Source: Caldilineaceae bacterium
GTDB lineage: Bacteria; Chloroflexota; Anaerolineae; Caldilineales; Caldilineaceae
Direction: 5' to 3'
Assembly (NCBI GenBank): GCA_020634815.1
Contig: JACKBA010000017.1
Location: 1-64,000 of the forward strand
DNA length: 64,000 bases
Within the stretch, counting starts at the first letter, position 1; the number at the start of each line of letters is the position of its first letter. Shown here piece by piece: positions 1 through 8,149 of this stretch. The position numbers were made by a program, and so were the translations under genes. Below the pieces are notes generated by a model that saw only the letters and a list, made by a program, of their open reading frames with translations, made no database searches and was not told the origin of the DNA.

Positions 1-1265
1 ATGAAGGGATCCGAGTCGACCAGGCGGCGGCTCACGTCGACGGCGCCATCCGGAGTCAGCGACGGGAAGTCCTCATAGGCGATGGTGGCGCGCGCCTGGA
101 CGATGGCGGGGTCGCTGAGCGCGGCGCGCAGCGCGGCATCCCACTCGTCCTGCTCCGTTTCCCAGCCGATCAGGACGCCCTTGCCGCCGTATTCGTCGTT
201 TGGCTTCAGGACGAGTTCTTCCTTGTTGGCGCTGGCCCACGGCACCAGGTCGATGTCCGCACCGTCGGGCGACACGGTCTTGCGCTCCTCCAGCACGCGC
301 GTCCATGGGATGTGCTGGTGGATAGCCTCTTGCTCCTCCGGCGTGAAGAGATAGGCGTTGCGCTCGTCCGAAGCCACGGCAAAGCTCGCCTTCTTGTGCA
401 CCAGCTTGCAGGCAAAAGGGTTGGCCATGCAGATGGCGCCGGCGCGCAGCGCGTCGACGATAGGGTGCTCGATCCCGAAGCGCTGGATCAACTCGGTGGT
501 CAGCACGCGCTTGTAGACGTAGTCCACGGGGCGCCCGCCGGCGTAGAGCGTGCCGTCACGGAACTCCATGTCGTTGGGATCGCAGATGGTGACGGTGATG
601 CCATAGCGCGCAAAGTAGTCGACGAAGAGATGGAACTCGGTCGTCGTCGGCACGCCTTCCCAGTCGACGATGGCGATGTCGGGGAGCTTGTCACGGTTGC
701 CGCGCCACTGGTAGTAGATGCGTAGCAGGGCATCGATCGCGCTACGCCGCCCTACGGCCAGCGAATCGACATGATATCGCTCGCCAAAAGCCTTCATCAG
801 CGGCGTCTCCAGAAAGAGATCGGAGAGGACGTCGCTATAGGCCATGCTGGCGGGGCTTTCGCCGTTCAGTTCCACGTAATTGAGGTGATAGGAGCCATCG
901 TCGCGCACGGTAAAGAAGCTGTCGAGCCGCGCCGTCGGCAGGATGGTGGGAAAACCGGACGGGATCTCGATGAGCGCCTCTTCCTCGGCCGTCAGATGTG
1001 CCTGGGCGCGCAGGGCCGGGTCGAGCAGCATGGCCTCGGCCAGCTTGCGAAAGACGCCGAGGACGATGGTGCTGCGCCACCGCAGGTAGTGCCAATCCAT
1101 GCCCGTGTTCAGCAGCGGGCGCAGCACGGTGGTGAGCGGGCGCCCGCCAAAGACGAGCCCGCGTGCGGAAAGGCCGGGTAACAGTACCTCCCACGACTCC
1201 TGGGCAAGGGTGCCCGTCGTGGCCAGGTCGTTGTAGAAGTCAATTGCTCGTTGTCGCTGGCTCAT
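1..1265 (-). CDS. Circularly permuted ATP-grasp enzyme (3' end outside window)
   Basis: An open frame of 421 codons starts at ATG 1265 and runs off the left edge without a stop, so the C-terminus is missing. Features match circularly permuted ATP-grasp proteins, a fold shared with glutathionylspermidine-synthase-type ligases. There is a substrate-side VELNGESPASMAYSDV segment near residue 145, an NPFACKLVHKKASFAV block (the family has a similar nucleotide-side motif), and LVLKPNDEYGGKGVLIGW near residue 370, a typical glycine-rich ATP-binding loop. Family members ligate a carboxylate to an amine using ATP. The actual substrate cannot be read from the sequence. It is transcribed leftward on its own, with a TATAAT about 55 bases upstream. 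Confidence 0.8.
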   Translation of the reverse strand, partial: MSQRQRAIDFYNDLATTGTLAQESWEVLLPGLSARGLVFGGRPLTTVLRPLLNTGMDWHYLRWRSTIVLGVFRKLAEAMLLDPALRAQAHLTAEEEALIEIPSGFPTILPTARLDSFFTVRDDGSYHLNYVELNGESPASMAYSDVLSDLFLETPLMKAFGERYHVDSLAVGRRSAIDALLRIYYQWRGNRDKLPDIAIVDWEGVPTTTEFHLFVDYFARYGITVTICDPNDMEFRDGTLYAGGRPVDYVYKRVLTTELIQRFGIEHPIVDALRAGAICMANPFACKLVHKKASFAVASDERNAYLFTPEEQEAIHQHIPWTRVLEERKTVSPDGADIDLVPWASANKEELVLKPNDEYGGKGVLIGWETEQDEWDAALRAALSDPAIVQARATIAYEDFPSLTPDGAVDVSRRLVDSDPF

Positions 1266-1318
1266 GGTCACAATCGCACTGGGGTTGAAGTCGGATGGAA
1301 ACGGTAGATGCAGGGTGA

Positions 1319-1346
1319 ATTATAGCCTGCTCGCCGCGATACGCAA
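1319..1346 (-). promoter_or_regulatory. Likely sigma-70-type promoter for the ATP-grasp gene
   Basis: On the minus strand, TTGCGT (1346-1341) is followed after 16 bases by a perfect TATAAT (1324-1319). The start codon at 1265 lies about 50 bases further on. The -10 is perfect and the -35 weak. Confidence 0.5.
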
Positions 1347-1422
1347 GCAAGACAAAAGCCAACCGCTCTACTGTGCATCGAGCGCCGGTGCAGATGCGCT
1401 GCGTGAGGATTCCATTATGTGA

Positions 1423-1455
1423 CAGAGCGTGGTACGGAAACCGCACCACGCTCTG
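1423..1455. other. Perfect 11-bp hairpin in a 400-base gene-free stretch
   Basis: CAGAGCGTGGT at 1423-1433 is exactly complemented by ACCACGCTCTG at 1445-1455, and an inner CGG/CCG can extend the stem. It lies in the gene-free stretch 1266-1666, between the ATP-grasp gene and the stop of the small membrane-protein gene. Transcription of that membrane-protein gene (minus strand) would enter it, so it may act as a terminator or mRNA end, but no T-run follows on either strand. I see nothing else in this stretch apart from the promoter at 1319-1346. Confidence 0.45.
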
Positions 1456-1666
1456 CACACAAAGGAGGAGGAAGAAACACTGACGATAGTAGCGCAGATG
1501 GCCGCGTCGTGGCGTGATGAACTGTACAATTCATGTATTTGGTTTGTGGAATGATTGAATCTGCCGAGTCGATGCCTGCTTTTCACGCATGGCTTCGATG
1601 GCGCCCGCCTTCAGTGCAACTTTCGGGCGCGGTCTGCGTATAGATCGGTAGGTTCGTCCGGGTACC

Positions 1667-2083
1667 CTATTCGGCCTGATACTCGGCGCGCAGATAGCGC
1701 AGCGGAGCGACCGCTCCGGCCAGAAAGGCGACGAAGAGGAGCACGAGAACGATCCGGGCAGGCCAGCCCAGCGCCGCCATGTCCTGTTGAAGGTAGGCAG
1801 AGACGATGACCACCGCGGGCAGGCCATTGCCCAGCGAACAGGTCACCAGCGTTGGAAGGCCGATGCCACGTTCGGCGGCTGCCAGCAGGTAGTAGACGCC
1901 AAGCGTCAGGAGACCGGCGCCGGCAAGCCGCACCGGCCACAACGGCGCCGTGATTGCCAGCCAGTTCGCCAACGGGCCGGCCGGCAGAAGCAGCAAGAGC
2001 AGCCCGGCCAGGAGCATGGTCACGCCGCAGACGCGCAGCACGGTGCGCAGCGGGCGGAACGGGTCGCTCAAGGTGTAGGCCAT
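1667..2083 (-). CDS. Small integral membrane protein, unknown function
   Basis: A 138-residue protein with about four hydrophobic segments: roughly residues 15-38 (very Leu-rich, LLLLLLPAG), 45-67, 76-98 and 108-127. The tail LRYLRAEYQAE is short and charged. I recognise no family motif. It is divergent from the rhomboid protease gene, with only 31 bases between start codons, and the two share a region with overlapping -10 elements. The ATG lies 11 bases after a perfect minus-strand TATAAT, so the leader would be very short. A membrane role is supported by hydrophobicity only. Confidence 0.65.
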   Translation of the reverse strand: MAYTLSDPFRPLRTVLRVCGVTMLLAGLLLLLLPAGPLANWLAITAPLWPVRLAGAGLLTLGVYYLLAAAERGIGLPTLVTCSLGNGLPAVVIVSAYLQQDMAALGWPARIVLVLLFVAFLAGAVAPLRYLRAEYQAE

Positions 2084-2093
2084 AATGGCTCTG

Positions 2094-2100
2094 TATTATA
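2094..2100. promoter_or_regulatory. Overlapping divergent -10 elements
   Basis: The heptamer TATTATA reads TATTAT on the plus strand (2094-2099) and TATAAT on the minus strand (2100-2095). Both face a start codon within 20 bases (rhomboid at 2115, membrane protein at 2083). One symmetric AT-rich box may therefore serve both genes. No convincing -35 was found for either. Confidence 0.45.
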
Positions 2101-2685
2101 GGAGAATCTCGACAATGACGCGAATCGATTGGCGCCAGACAGCACTGGATCGAACGCAAGGCGTGCGCCGGCAATTGCTCGGCCATGCCGTCGTGCTGGG
2201 CGCGGTCGTCATCTTTCTGTGGCTCATCGAAATTGCCGATTGGCTCGTCCTGGATGGTGCGCTCGACCGCTTCGGCATCCAGCCGCGTACGTTGGGCGGG
2301 TTGCAGGCTGTCGTCGTCGCCCCCTTCCTGCACGATGGCTTTGGCCACCTCATGGCCAACACCATCCCGCTGATCATCCTCGGCTGGTTCGTCATGCTGC
2401 GCCGCACGGCCGACTTCTTCCTTGTCGGGCTGTCGGCCCTGCTGGCGAGCGGTCTGGGCATCTGGCTCTTCGGCGGCGCGTCGACGATCCACCTGGGCAT
2501 TAGCGGCGTCATCTTCGGCTTCTTCGGCTATCTGCTGGCACGCGGCTATTACGAACGCAGCGTGACCGCCATTGTGCTGGCCGTCGTGGCCTTCCTCGTC
2601 TATGGCGGCATGGTGTGGGGGATGCTGCCGCTCCAGCCGGGGATCTCCTGGCAGGGGCATCTCTTCGGCTTCGTCGGCGGGGTGA

Positions 2686-3219
<534 letters not shown>

Positions 3220-3224
3220 GCCAC

Positions 3225-4373
3225 CTACCCCTCCAGTGCCTGGCGCAGATCGGCGATCAGATCGTCCGGGTGTTCCAGCCCGATCGAGATGCGCAGCAGG
3301 TTGGCCGGTGTCGTCGTGTGCGGGCCCTCTACCGAAGCGCGGTGCTCGATGAGGCTCTCGATGCCGCCCAGGCTCGTGGCGCGCGTGAAGAGCTTGACGC
3401 GTGCGGCCACCGCCATTGCTTCCTCGGCGCCGCCATGCACCTGGATCGACAACATGCCGCCCGACAGCTTCATCTGCCGCTGTGCGATCGCATGGCCAGG
3501 ATGGGTGGGCAGACCCGGATAGTGGACCACGGCCACCGCTGCATGATCGGCCAGGAACTCGGCGACGCGCTGCGCATTCTCGGCGTGGGCGCGCATGCGG
3601 TAGGGCAGCGTGCGGATGCTGCGCATGAGCAGCCAGCAATCGAAGGGCGACGGCACCGCGCCGCCGACCGTCTGCACCAGGCGAATGCGTTGGAAGAACG
3701 CATCGTTCTCCCGACTGACAACCGCGCCGCCCAGCAGGTCGCTGTGGCCGCCCAGATACTTCGTCGTGGCGTGCATGATGAGGTCTGCGCCCAACGCCAG
3801 CGGCTGCTGTCCGGCCGGCGAAGGCCACGTGTTGTCAACGGCACAGCGCGCGCCGGCGGCATGGGCAATCTCGGCGACGGCGGCAATATCGGTGATCTTG
3901 AGCAGCGGGTTCGATGGTGTCTCGACCCAGACGAGCCTGGTCTGCGGGCGCAGGGCCGCGCGCACGGCATCCAGGTCGGTCATGTCCACGACGCTGTAAT
4001 CCAGTTCCCATGGCCCCAGCACCTCGCGCAAGAGCCGGCTCGTGCCGAAGTATACGTCATCCGGGAAGATGACGTGGTCGCGCGTGCCCAGCGCCTGGAA
4101 GATCGCGGCGATGGCGGCCATGCCCGAGCCAAACGCAGCGGACGTTTCCCCGCCTTCCAGCGCCGCCAGGCATTCCTCCAGCGCGCGCCGGTTGGGGTTC
4201 TCCGAGCGCGTGTAGACGTAACCGTCGGTGTAGGAGCCATCCGCCGCGCGCTCGAAGGTGGTCGACAGGTGGATGGGCGGCATGACCGCGCCCGTCGCCG
4301 GGTCGGGCCGGCGGCCGGCATGGACGGCCAGCGTTTCCATGTGTTCGGTGGCAGCAGAGGAGTGCTCACTCAT
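3225..4373 (-). CDS. Cys/Met metabolism PLP enzyme (cystathionine gamma-synthase/beta-lyase type)
   Basis: A 382-residue fold-type I PLP enzyme of the trans-sulfuration family, full length for it. Visible landmarks are YTRSENPNR near residue 54 (cofactor phosphate and substrate contacts), SGMAAI near 83, ETPSNP near 151, the pyridine-nitrogen Asp180 in VDNTW, and the Schiff-base Lys205 in HATTKYLGGHSD. Near the C-terminus TSLGGIESLIEHRA matches the carboxylate-binding loop. Synthase, beta-lyase and gamma-lyase members cannot be separated by eye. It starts 8 bases inside npdG, implying translational coupling, and leads into the GNAT gene. Confidence 0.85.
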   Translation of the reverse strand: MSEHSSAATEHMETLAVHAGRRPDPATGAVMPPIHLSTTFERAADGSYTDGYVYTRSENPNRRALEECLAALEGGETSAAFGSGMAAIAAIFQALGTRDHVIFPDDVYFGTSRLLREVLGPWELDYSVVDMTDLDAVRAALRPQTRLVWVETPSNPLLKITDIAAVAEIAHAAGARCAVDNTWPSPAGQQPLALGADLIMHATTKYLGGHSDLLGGAVVSRENDAFFQRIRLVQTVGGAVPSPFDCWLLMRSIRTLPYRMRAHAENAQRVAEFLADHAAVAVVHYPGLPTHPGHAIAQRQMKLSGGMLSIQVHGGAEEAMAVAARVKLFTRATSLGGIESLIEHRASVEGPHTTTPANLLRISIGLEHPDDLIADLRQALEG

Positions 4374-5040
4374 TGCGCGGGATCCCGGTGATGCGGATGC
4401 CGCTATTCTTTACCTTGTTGCGGGCATTGATGCCGATGAGCAGCGCGGTGAAGCCTTCGACGACGGCCGAATTGGCCAGCGGGCCGGCATCGACGGCAAA
4501 GAAACCCGCCGCGCGGATCAGCTCGGCTGCGGCGGCTTTGGCCTCCTTGCCGTCGCCGGTGTAGAGCACGTCGCAGTCGGGCTGCCAGTCCAGGTCGCGC
4601 AGATGGCCGGCGGCGATGTTCTGGAATGCGGCCACGATCTGCACACTCTCCCCCAGTTGCGCCTGCAACTCCTGCGCGGCCGAGCCGGCTTCGGGACGCC
4701 AGGCGATGGAGACCTTGGGCGGCTTGAGCGGCACGACCACGGTCATCACCATCTTGCCCTGCGCGCCGGCCGCGATCTGCTCCGCCATGCCGGCCTGGCT
4801 TTCGTACGGAACACTGAGCACGACGATGTCGCCCGTCGCCGCTGCCTCGGCGTTGGTCGCCCCGCTGATCGGGGCGTGGCCGGCAGGCAGTAGAGCGCGC
4901 AGTTCGGCGGCCACGGTATCGGCTTTCTCGGCGCTGCGGCTGCCGATGATGACCGGGTAGCCGGCATGCGCCCAGCGCACGACCAGGCCGGATCCTTCTG
5001 CGCCCGTGCCGCCAATCACGGCAATGGCCGGTTTCTGCAT
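4366..5040 (-). CDS. npdG: NADPH-dependent F420 reductase (F420H2:NADP oxidoreductase)
   Basis: A 224-residue protein with an N-terminal NADP Rossmann loop GGTGAEGSGL (residues 10-19) followed by GSRSAEKA (residues 33-40), whose Ser-Arg fits 2'-phosphate recognition. The middle holds VPLKPP and the segment VAAFQNIAAGHL, typical of this family. It moves hydride between coenzyme F420 and NADP in the cytosol. GGAGG precedes the ATG. It starts 21 bases after the histidine-kinase gene and overlaps the next gene by 8 bases, so it may be co-transcribed with the Kai genes upstream. Its presence implies that the organism makes or takes up F420. Confidence 0.88.
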   Translation of the reverse strand: MQKPAIAVIGGTGAEGSGLVVRWAHAGYPVIIGSRSAEKADTVAAELRALLPAGHAPISGATNAEAAATGDIVVLSVPYESQAGMAEQIAAGAQGKMVMTVVVPLKPPKVSIAWRPEAGSAAQELQAQLGESVQIVAAFQNIAAGHLRDLDWQPDCDVLYTGDGKEAKAAAAELIRAAGFFAVDAGPLANSAVVEGFTALLIGINARNKVKNSGIRITGIPRNE

Positions 5041-5061
5041 AGAATGATTCCTCCAGATGGT

Positions 5062-6297
5062 TTAAGTGAAATAGCGATCCATCAAGTCGTCGAGCTTGTC
5101 GAGATCGATGGGTTTGCTCAGGAAGTGGTCGGCGCCGGACGCTCGCACGCGATCGCTGTCATCGCTGAGCGCAGAGATGATCACGATGGGCACGCCGTCG
5201 AAGTCTCCCGAACTGCGCAGGCGGCGGATGACTTCCAGGCCATTCAACCGCGGCAGATTCAGGTCCATCAAGATCATGTCCGGGTGTTCGGCATTGGCCA
5301 ATTCCAGTGCCTCCGGACCCGTACGGGCGACGAGGACGCCCACCTCGCACATCTCCAGGTAAGCGGAAATGGCGAAGATGTTGGCCTCGCTATCCTCGGC
5401 GAGCAGCACTTTGCGACCGGCGCCCGCCGATTCATGCAGTGGTGGCGGTGGTGGGGAGAAGGTGCTCGCCACCGGCGATGGCGTCTCGCTGTGGATTTCG
5501 GCATCCCTGGCATTCCACGGCATTGTCACCGTGAACCGGCTGCCCGCACCGGGTGTACTGGTCACCGAAATTTCGCCGCCGTGCTGGTTTGCCAGCCGCT
5601 GGGATAGCGCAAGGCCCAACCCCGTGCCGGCGAACAGTTGCGGCATGTTGTTGTCGATTTGGACAAATGGTTTGAAGAGCCGGCCCATATCCTTCGCATC
5701 GATCCCGATGCCGGTGTCCCACACGGTGACTTGCACGGCGCTCTCCCCGGGCTGTCCGGTGACTTCTACGCCTACGCTGCCGCCATCCGGCGTGAACTTC
5801 ACCGCATTGCTCAGGAGATTGACAAGAATCTGCTTGAAACGCAGCGGGTCGGCCTGGATTGTCTGTACCTGGGGATCGTACTGTTCGAACAGTTGGAGGC
5901 GCTTCTGGGTCGCCAACTGCCGGACGATATTGAGCGCGCTGGCGCATAGCGCGTCGATCTGCACCGTTTCGATCTCGAGCGTCATCATCCCGGCCTGAAC
6001 TTTGGTCAGGTCTAGAATGTCGTTGATCAAGGCCAGCAAGTGTTGGCCGCTTTCCGTGATGACCTCGAAAGACTGGCGCTGATGATCGGTCAGCGTGCTG
6101 CTCAATTGGTCGCGCAAGACGCGCGAGAGGGAGAGCACGGCATTGAGCGGCGTGCGCAGTTCGTGGCCCATGGCCGCCAGGAAGTCGTCCTTGATTCTTG
6201 CGGACCGCTCCAGTTCGGCGTTGGCGGCGCGCAGTTCTTCGACCTCCTGCAGGAGGCGCTCATGACTCGCCTTTAGTGACTCGTTATCCTTAGCCAT
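5062..6297 (-). CDS. Hybrid histidine kinase with receiver domain, last gene of the Kai cluster
   Basis: A 411-residue cytosolic protein. Residues 1-45 form a short coiled coil with no recognisable sensor. The HisKA phosphoacceptor is His45 in MGHELRTPLN. The HATPase domain shows Asn165 in LLSNAVKF, DTGIGI at 194 and GTGLGL at 224. A Pro-rich linker (270-292) leads to a receiver domain with acidic Asp302, phosphoacceptor Asp345 in LMDLNLP, and Lys395 in LSKP. It lies 18 bases after kaiC. In cyanobacteria SasA and CikA read the clock. This kinase could play that part, but it lacks the KaiB-like domain of SasA and the GAF domain of CikA. The output partner is not in the window. Confidence 0.88.
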   Translation of the reverse strand: MAKDNESLKASHERLLQEVEELRAANAELERSARIKDDFLAAMGHELRTPLNAVLSLSRVLRDQLSSTLTDHQRQSFEVITESGQHLLALINDILDLTKVQAGMMTLEIETVQIDALCASALNIVRQLATQKRLQLFEQYDPQVQTIQADPLRFKQILVNLLSNAVKFTPDGGSVGVEVTGQPGESAVQVTVWDTGIGIDAKDMGRLFKPFVQIDNNMPQLFAGTGLGLALSQRLANQHGGEISVTSTPGAGSRFTVTMPWNARDAEIHSETPSPVASTFSPPPPPLHESAGAGRKVLLAEDSEANIFAISAYLEMCEVGVLVARTGPEALELANAEHPDMILMDLNLPRLNGLEVIRRLRSSGDFDGVPIVIISALSDDSDRVRASGADHFLSKPIDLDKLDDLMDRYFT

Positions 6298-6315
6298 ACC
6301 ACCTACGGAGCCTTC

Positions 6316-7833
6316 TCATGGATTGCGGAAAAGTTCGTCGAGCCGCTCGATTTCGCTGGCTGCGATCATGTGCGGGTTGCCTGACAGGATACCGACGACA
6401 TTGCGGAAGGGTTTGCCGACATGTAACCCGCAGCCGTCGATGGTGAATTCGCAGATGTCCTTGTTGTGCATGGAACCGCGCATCTTGAGCACCGTGATCC
6501 CGCGCCGCATCTCGCCGTTGATTTCGACGTATCGGAGCAAGATGATGGAATCGGTCAGCGTGGAGATGTGCGACTCCGTCACCGACGCGCCGCCTGTGAG
6601 CGTGGGCGTTGTTGCCGTAAAGAGCCCGGTAATCTCCTGGTGCTTGATAAAGGAGGTCATGCCGATGACGAACTCGCGGAAGCTACGGATGGTGCCCACG
6701 CGCTCAAGGGCGGAGAGGCTGTCCACCGCGACCCGGTGAGGCCGGAATTCGGCAACGAGATCCTTGATGGTGATCAGATGATCTTCCAGACTCGCCGTCT
6801 CCGGATAGACACAGTAGACCTTGAGTTTGCCCTCCGCTTCCATCTCCTCGAAGTTGACGCCCCAGCCAATCGCATTGCGGAAAAGCTGCTCGCGGCTCTC
6901 TTCGAATGCCAGCAGCAGACAGCGCTCATTGCTGTTGACGCCGCCGGCCAGGAACTCCGTCGTGAGCAACGTCTTGCCCGTGCCGGTCGCCCCGGAGACG
7001 AGCACAACCGAGTCGCGGAAGAAGCCGCCGCCGCACAGGCCGTCGAGGTCGGGGTTGCCCGAGGTAACGCGCAGGTTGGACGAGCGCTGCTTTAACTCGA
7101 TGGCTGAGAGCGGGATGACCGTGACGCCGCGCGCGGGGGTGACGCTGAACGGGAACTCGCCCTTCTGGTGCAAGGTTCCGCGATATTTCAGCACCTCGAT
7201 CGTGCGCCTCCGCTTTTCATCCTCCAGGGCGTTGCGCAGGATCACGACGTTGTCGGCAACGAATTCTTCCACACCATGGCGGGAGATGTCGCCATACTCG
7301 CTGGTTCGCTCCGCGGTGAGCACCGATGTGACGTTCATACGCTTGAGCGCAACCGAAATGCGTAACAGTTCGTGTCGTACCGTGTCGCCATCGTGCAGGC
7401 GATTGAAGATGGCGCCCAGCGAATCGAGCGAGACGCGCCGTGCATTGACGGAGGTGACGGCATGTTCGATCCGCACAAGCAGGCCGCCCAGATCGTACTG
7501 GCCGACAACGTGGTCGTCGTCGTGTGCCTGGATCGAACCGTCGACGAAGCGCCAAAGCCCCTGGCGTTCCCAGTCGGCAATCGGCCAGCCGAATGAAGCC
7601 ATGTTGCGCCGCAGATCGTCGGGTGGTTCTTCGAATGTGACAAAGACCCCGGCCTCCTGGGAATGCAAGATCCCTTCCGCCAGAAATTGGGCGGCAAAGA
7701 CCGTCTTGGCGCTGCCCGCAGTGCCGGCGACGAGGGTCGTCCGCCCGCGCGGCAATCCACCGAGCGTGACCAAATCGAAACCGGGAATGTCGGTGGCCAG
7801 TTTGTCCACCGGAGCGAGGAACTGGGAATTCAT
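6316..7833 (-). CDS. kaiC: Circadian clock protein KaiC, two-domain ATPase/autokinase
   Basis: 505 residues, close to the 519 of the Synechococcus protein. CI domain: P-loop GTAGSAKT (37-44), catalytic Glu68-Glu69. CII domain: P-loop GATGTGKT (281-288), Glu311-Glu312. The phosphorylation loop TESHIST (419-425) keeps the equivalents of Thr426, Ser431 and Thr432 of cyanobacterial KaiC as Thr419, Ser424 and Thr425, with Glu420 where the cyanobacterial protein has Asp427. The tail after LSGNP is about 18 residues with a helical ERLDELF stretch, somewhat shorter than the KaiA-binding tail of cyanobacteria. The ATG follows the kaiB stop by one base, with AAAGG inside kaiB. An autokinase/autophosphatase hexamer is expected from the family. 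Confidence 0.95.
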   Translation of the reverse strand: MNSQFLAPVDKLATDIPGFDLVTLGGLPRGRTTLVAGTAGSAKTVFAAQFLAEGILHSQEAGVFVTFEEPPDDLRRNMASFGWPIADWERQGLWRFVDGSIQAHDDDHVVGQYDLGGLLVRIEHAVTSVNARRVSLDSLGAIFNRLHDGDTVRHELLRISVALKRMNVTSVLTAERTSEYGDISRHGVEEFVADNVVILRNALEDEKRRRTIEVLKYRGTLHQKGEFPFSVTPARGVTVIPLSAIELKQRSSNLRVTSGNPDLDGLCGGGFFRDSVVLVSGATGTGKTLLTTEFLAGGVNSNERCLLLAFEESREQLFRNAIGWGVNFEEMEAEGKLKVYCVYPETASLEDHLITIKDLVAEFRPHRVAVDSLSALERVGTIRSFREFVIGMTSFIKHQEITGLFTATTPTLTGGASVTESHISTLTDSIILLRYVEINGEMRRGITVLKMRGSMHNKDICEFTIDGCGLHVGKPFRNVVGILSGNPHMIAASEIERLDELFRNP

Positions 7834-7834
7834 A

Positions 7835-8149
7835 TCATAACCTTTGTATGGATTGTTTGGGTACCGTGAACCCTCCCCCCAGGTCCAGCAGAGACACGAC
7901 GAGGGCTTGGTCCGACAGGTCGCCGATCAGCCGCCGCAGCGGCGGTGGCGAAACCTTGACCAGGGTTGGGGTCGCCAGAATCTTTTCACGTTCGGCCAGT
8001 TCGGGATGCTCCAACACGTCGATCACGGTGATCTCGCACTGCCCGTTCAGCAACTTCTGAATTTCCTGCAGGTTTGCGATGGCCGCAGCAGATCGAGTTG
8101 TGTCCCCGGTTACGTATAGAACCAGGCGAAGGACATCAGCATGCGTCAT
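7835..8149 (-). CDS. kaiB: Circadian clock protein KaiB
   Basis: 104 residues, the normal KaiB length. The sequence follows KaiB throughout: LVLYVTGDTTRSAAAI at the N-terminus, VIDVLEHPELAE in the middle, then KILATPTLVKV and RRLIGDLSD, which contain the conserved prolines and the IGDLSD signature. KaiB is a thioredoxin-like, fold-switching protein that binds phosphorylated KaiC and, in cyanobacteria, sequesters KaiA. Its ATG overlaps the stop of the upstream PAS gene by one base (TAATG), and kaiC starts one base after its stop, so the three are almost certainly translated from one mRNA. Confidence 0.95.
   Translation of the reverse strand: MTHADVLRLVLYVTGDTTRSAAAIANLQEIQKLLNGQCEITVIDVLEHPELAEREKILATPTLVKVSPPPLRRLIGDLSDQALVVSLLDLGGGFTVPKQSIQRL

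Noticed and set aside
1240..1610. Small reading frames in the gap after the ATP-grasp gene
   Set aside because: Frames of about 70 codons on the minus strand lack ribosome binding sites and similarity, and one overlaps the start of the real gene.
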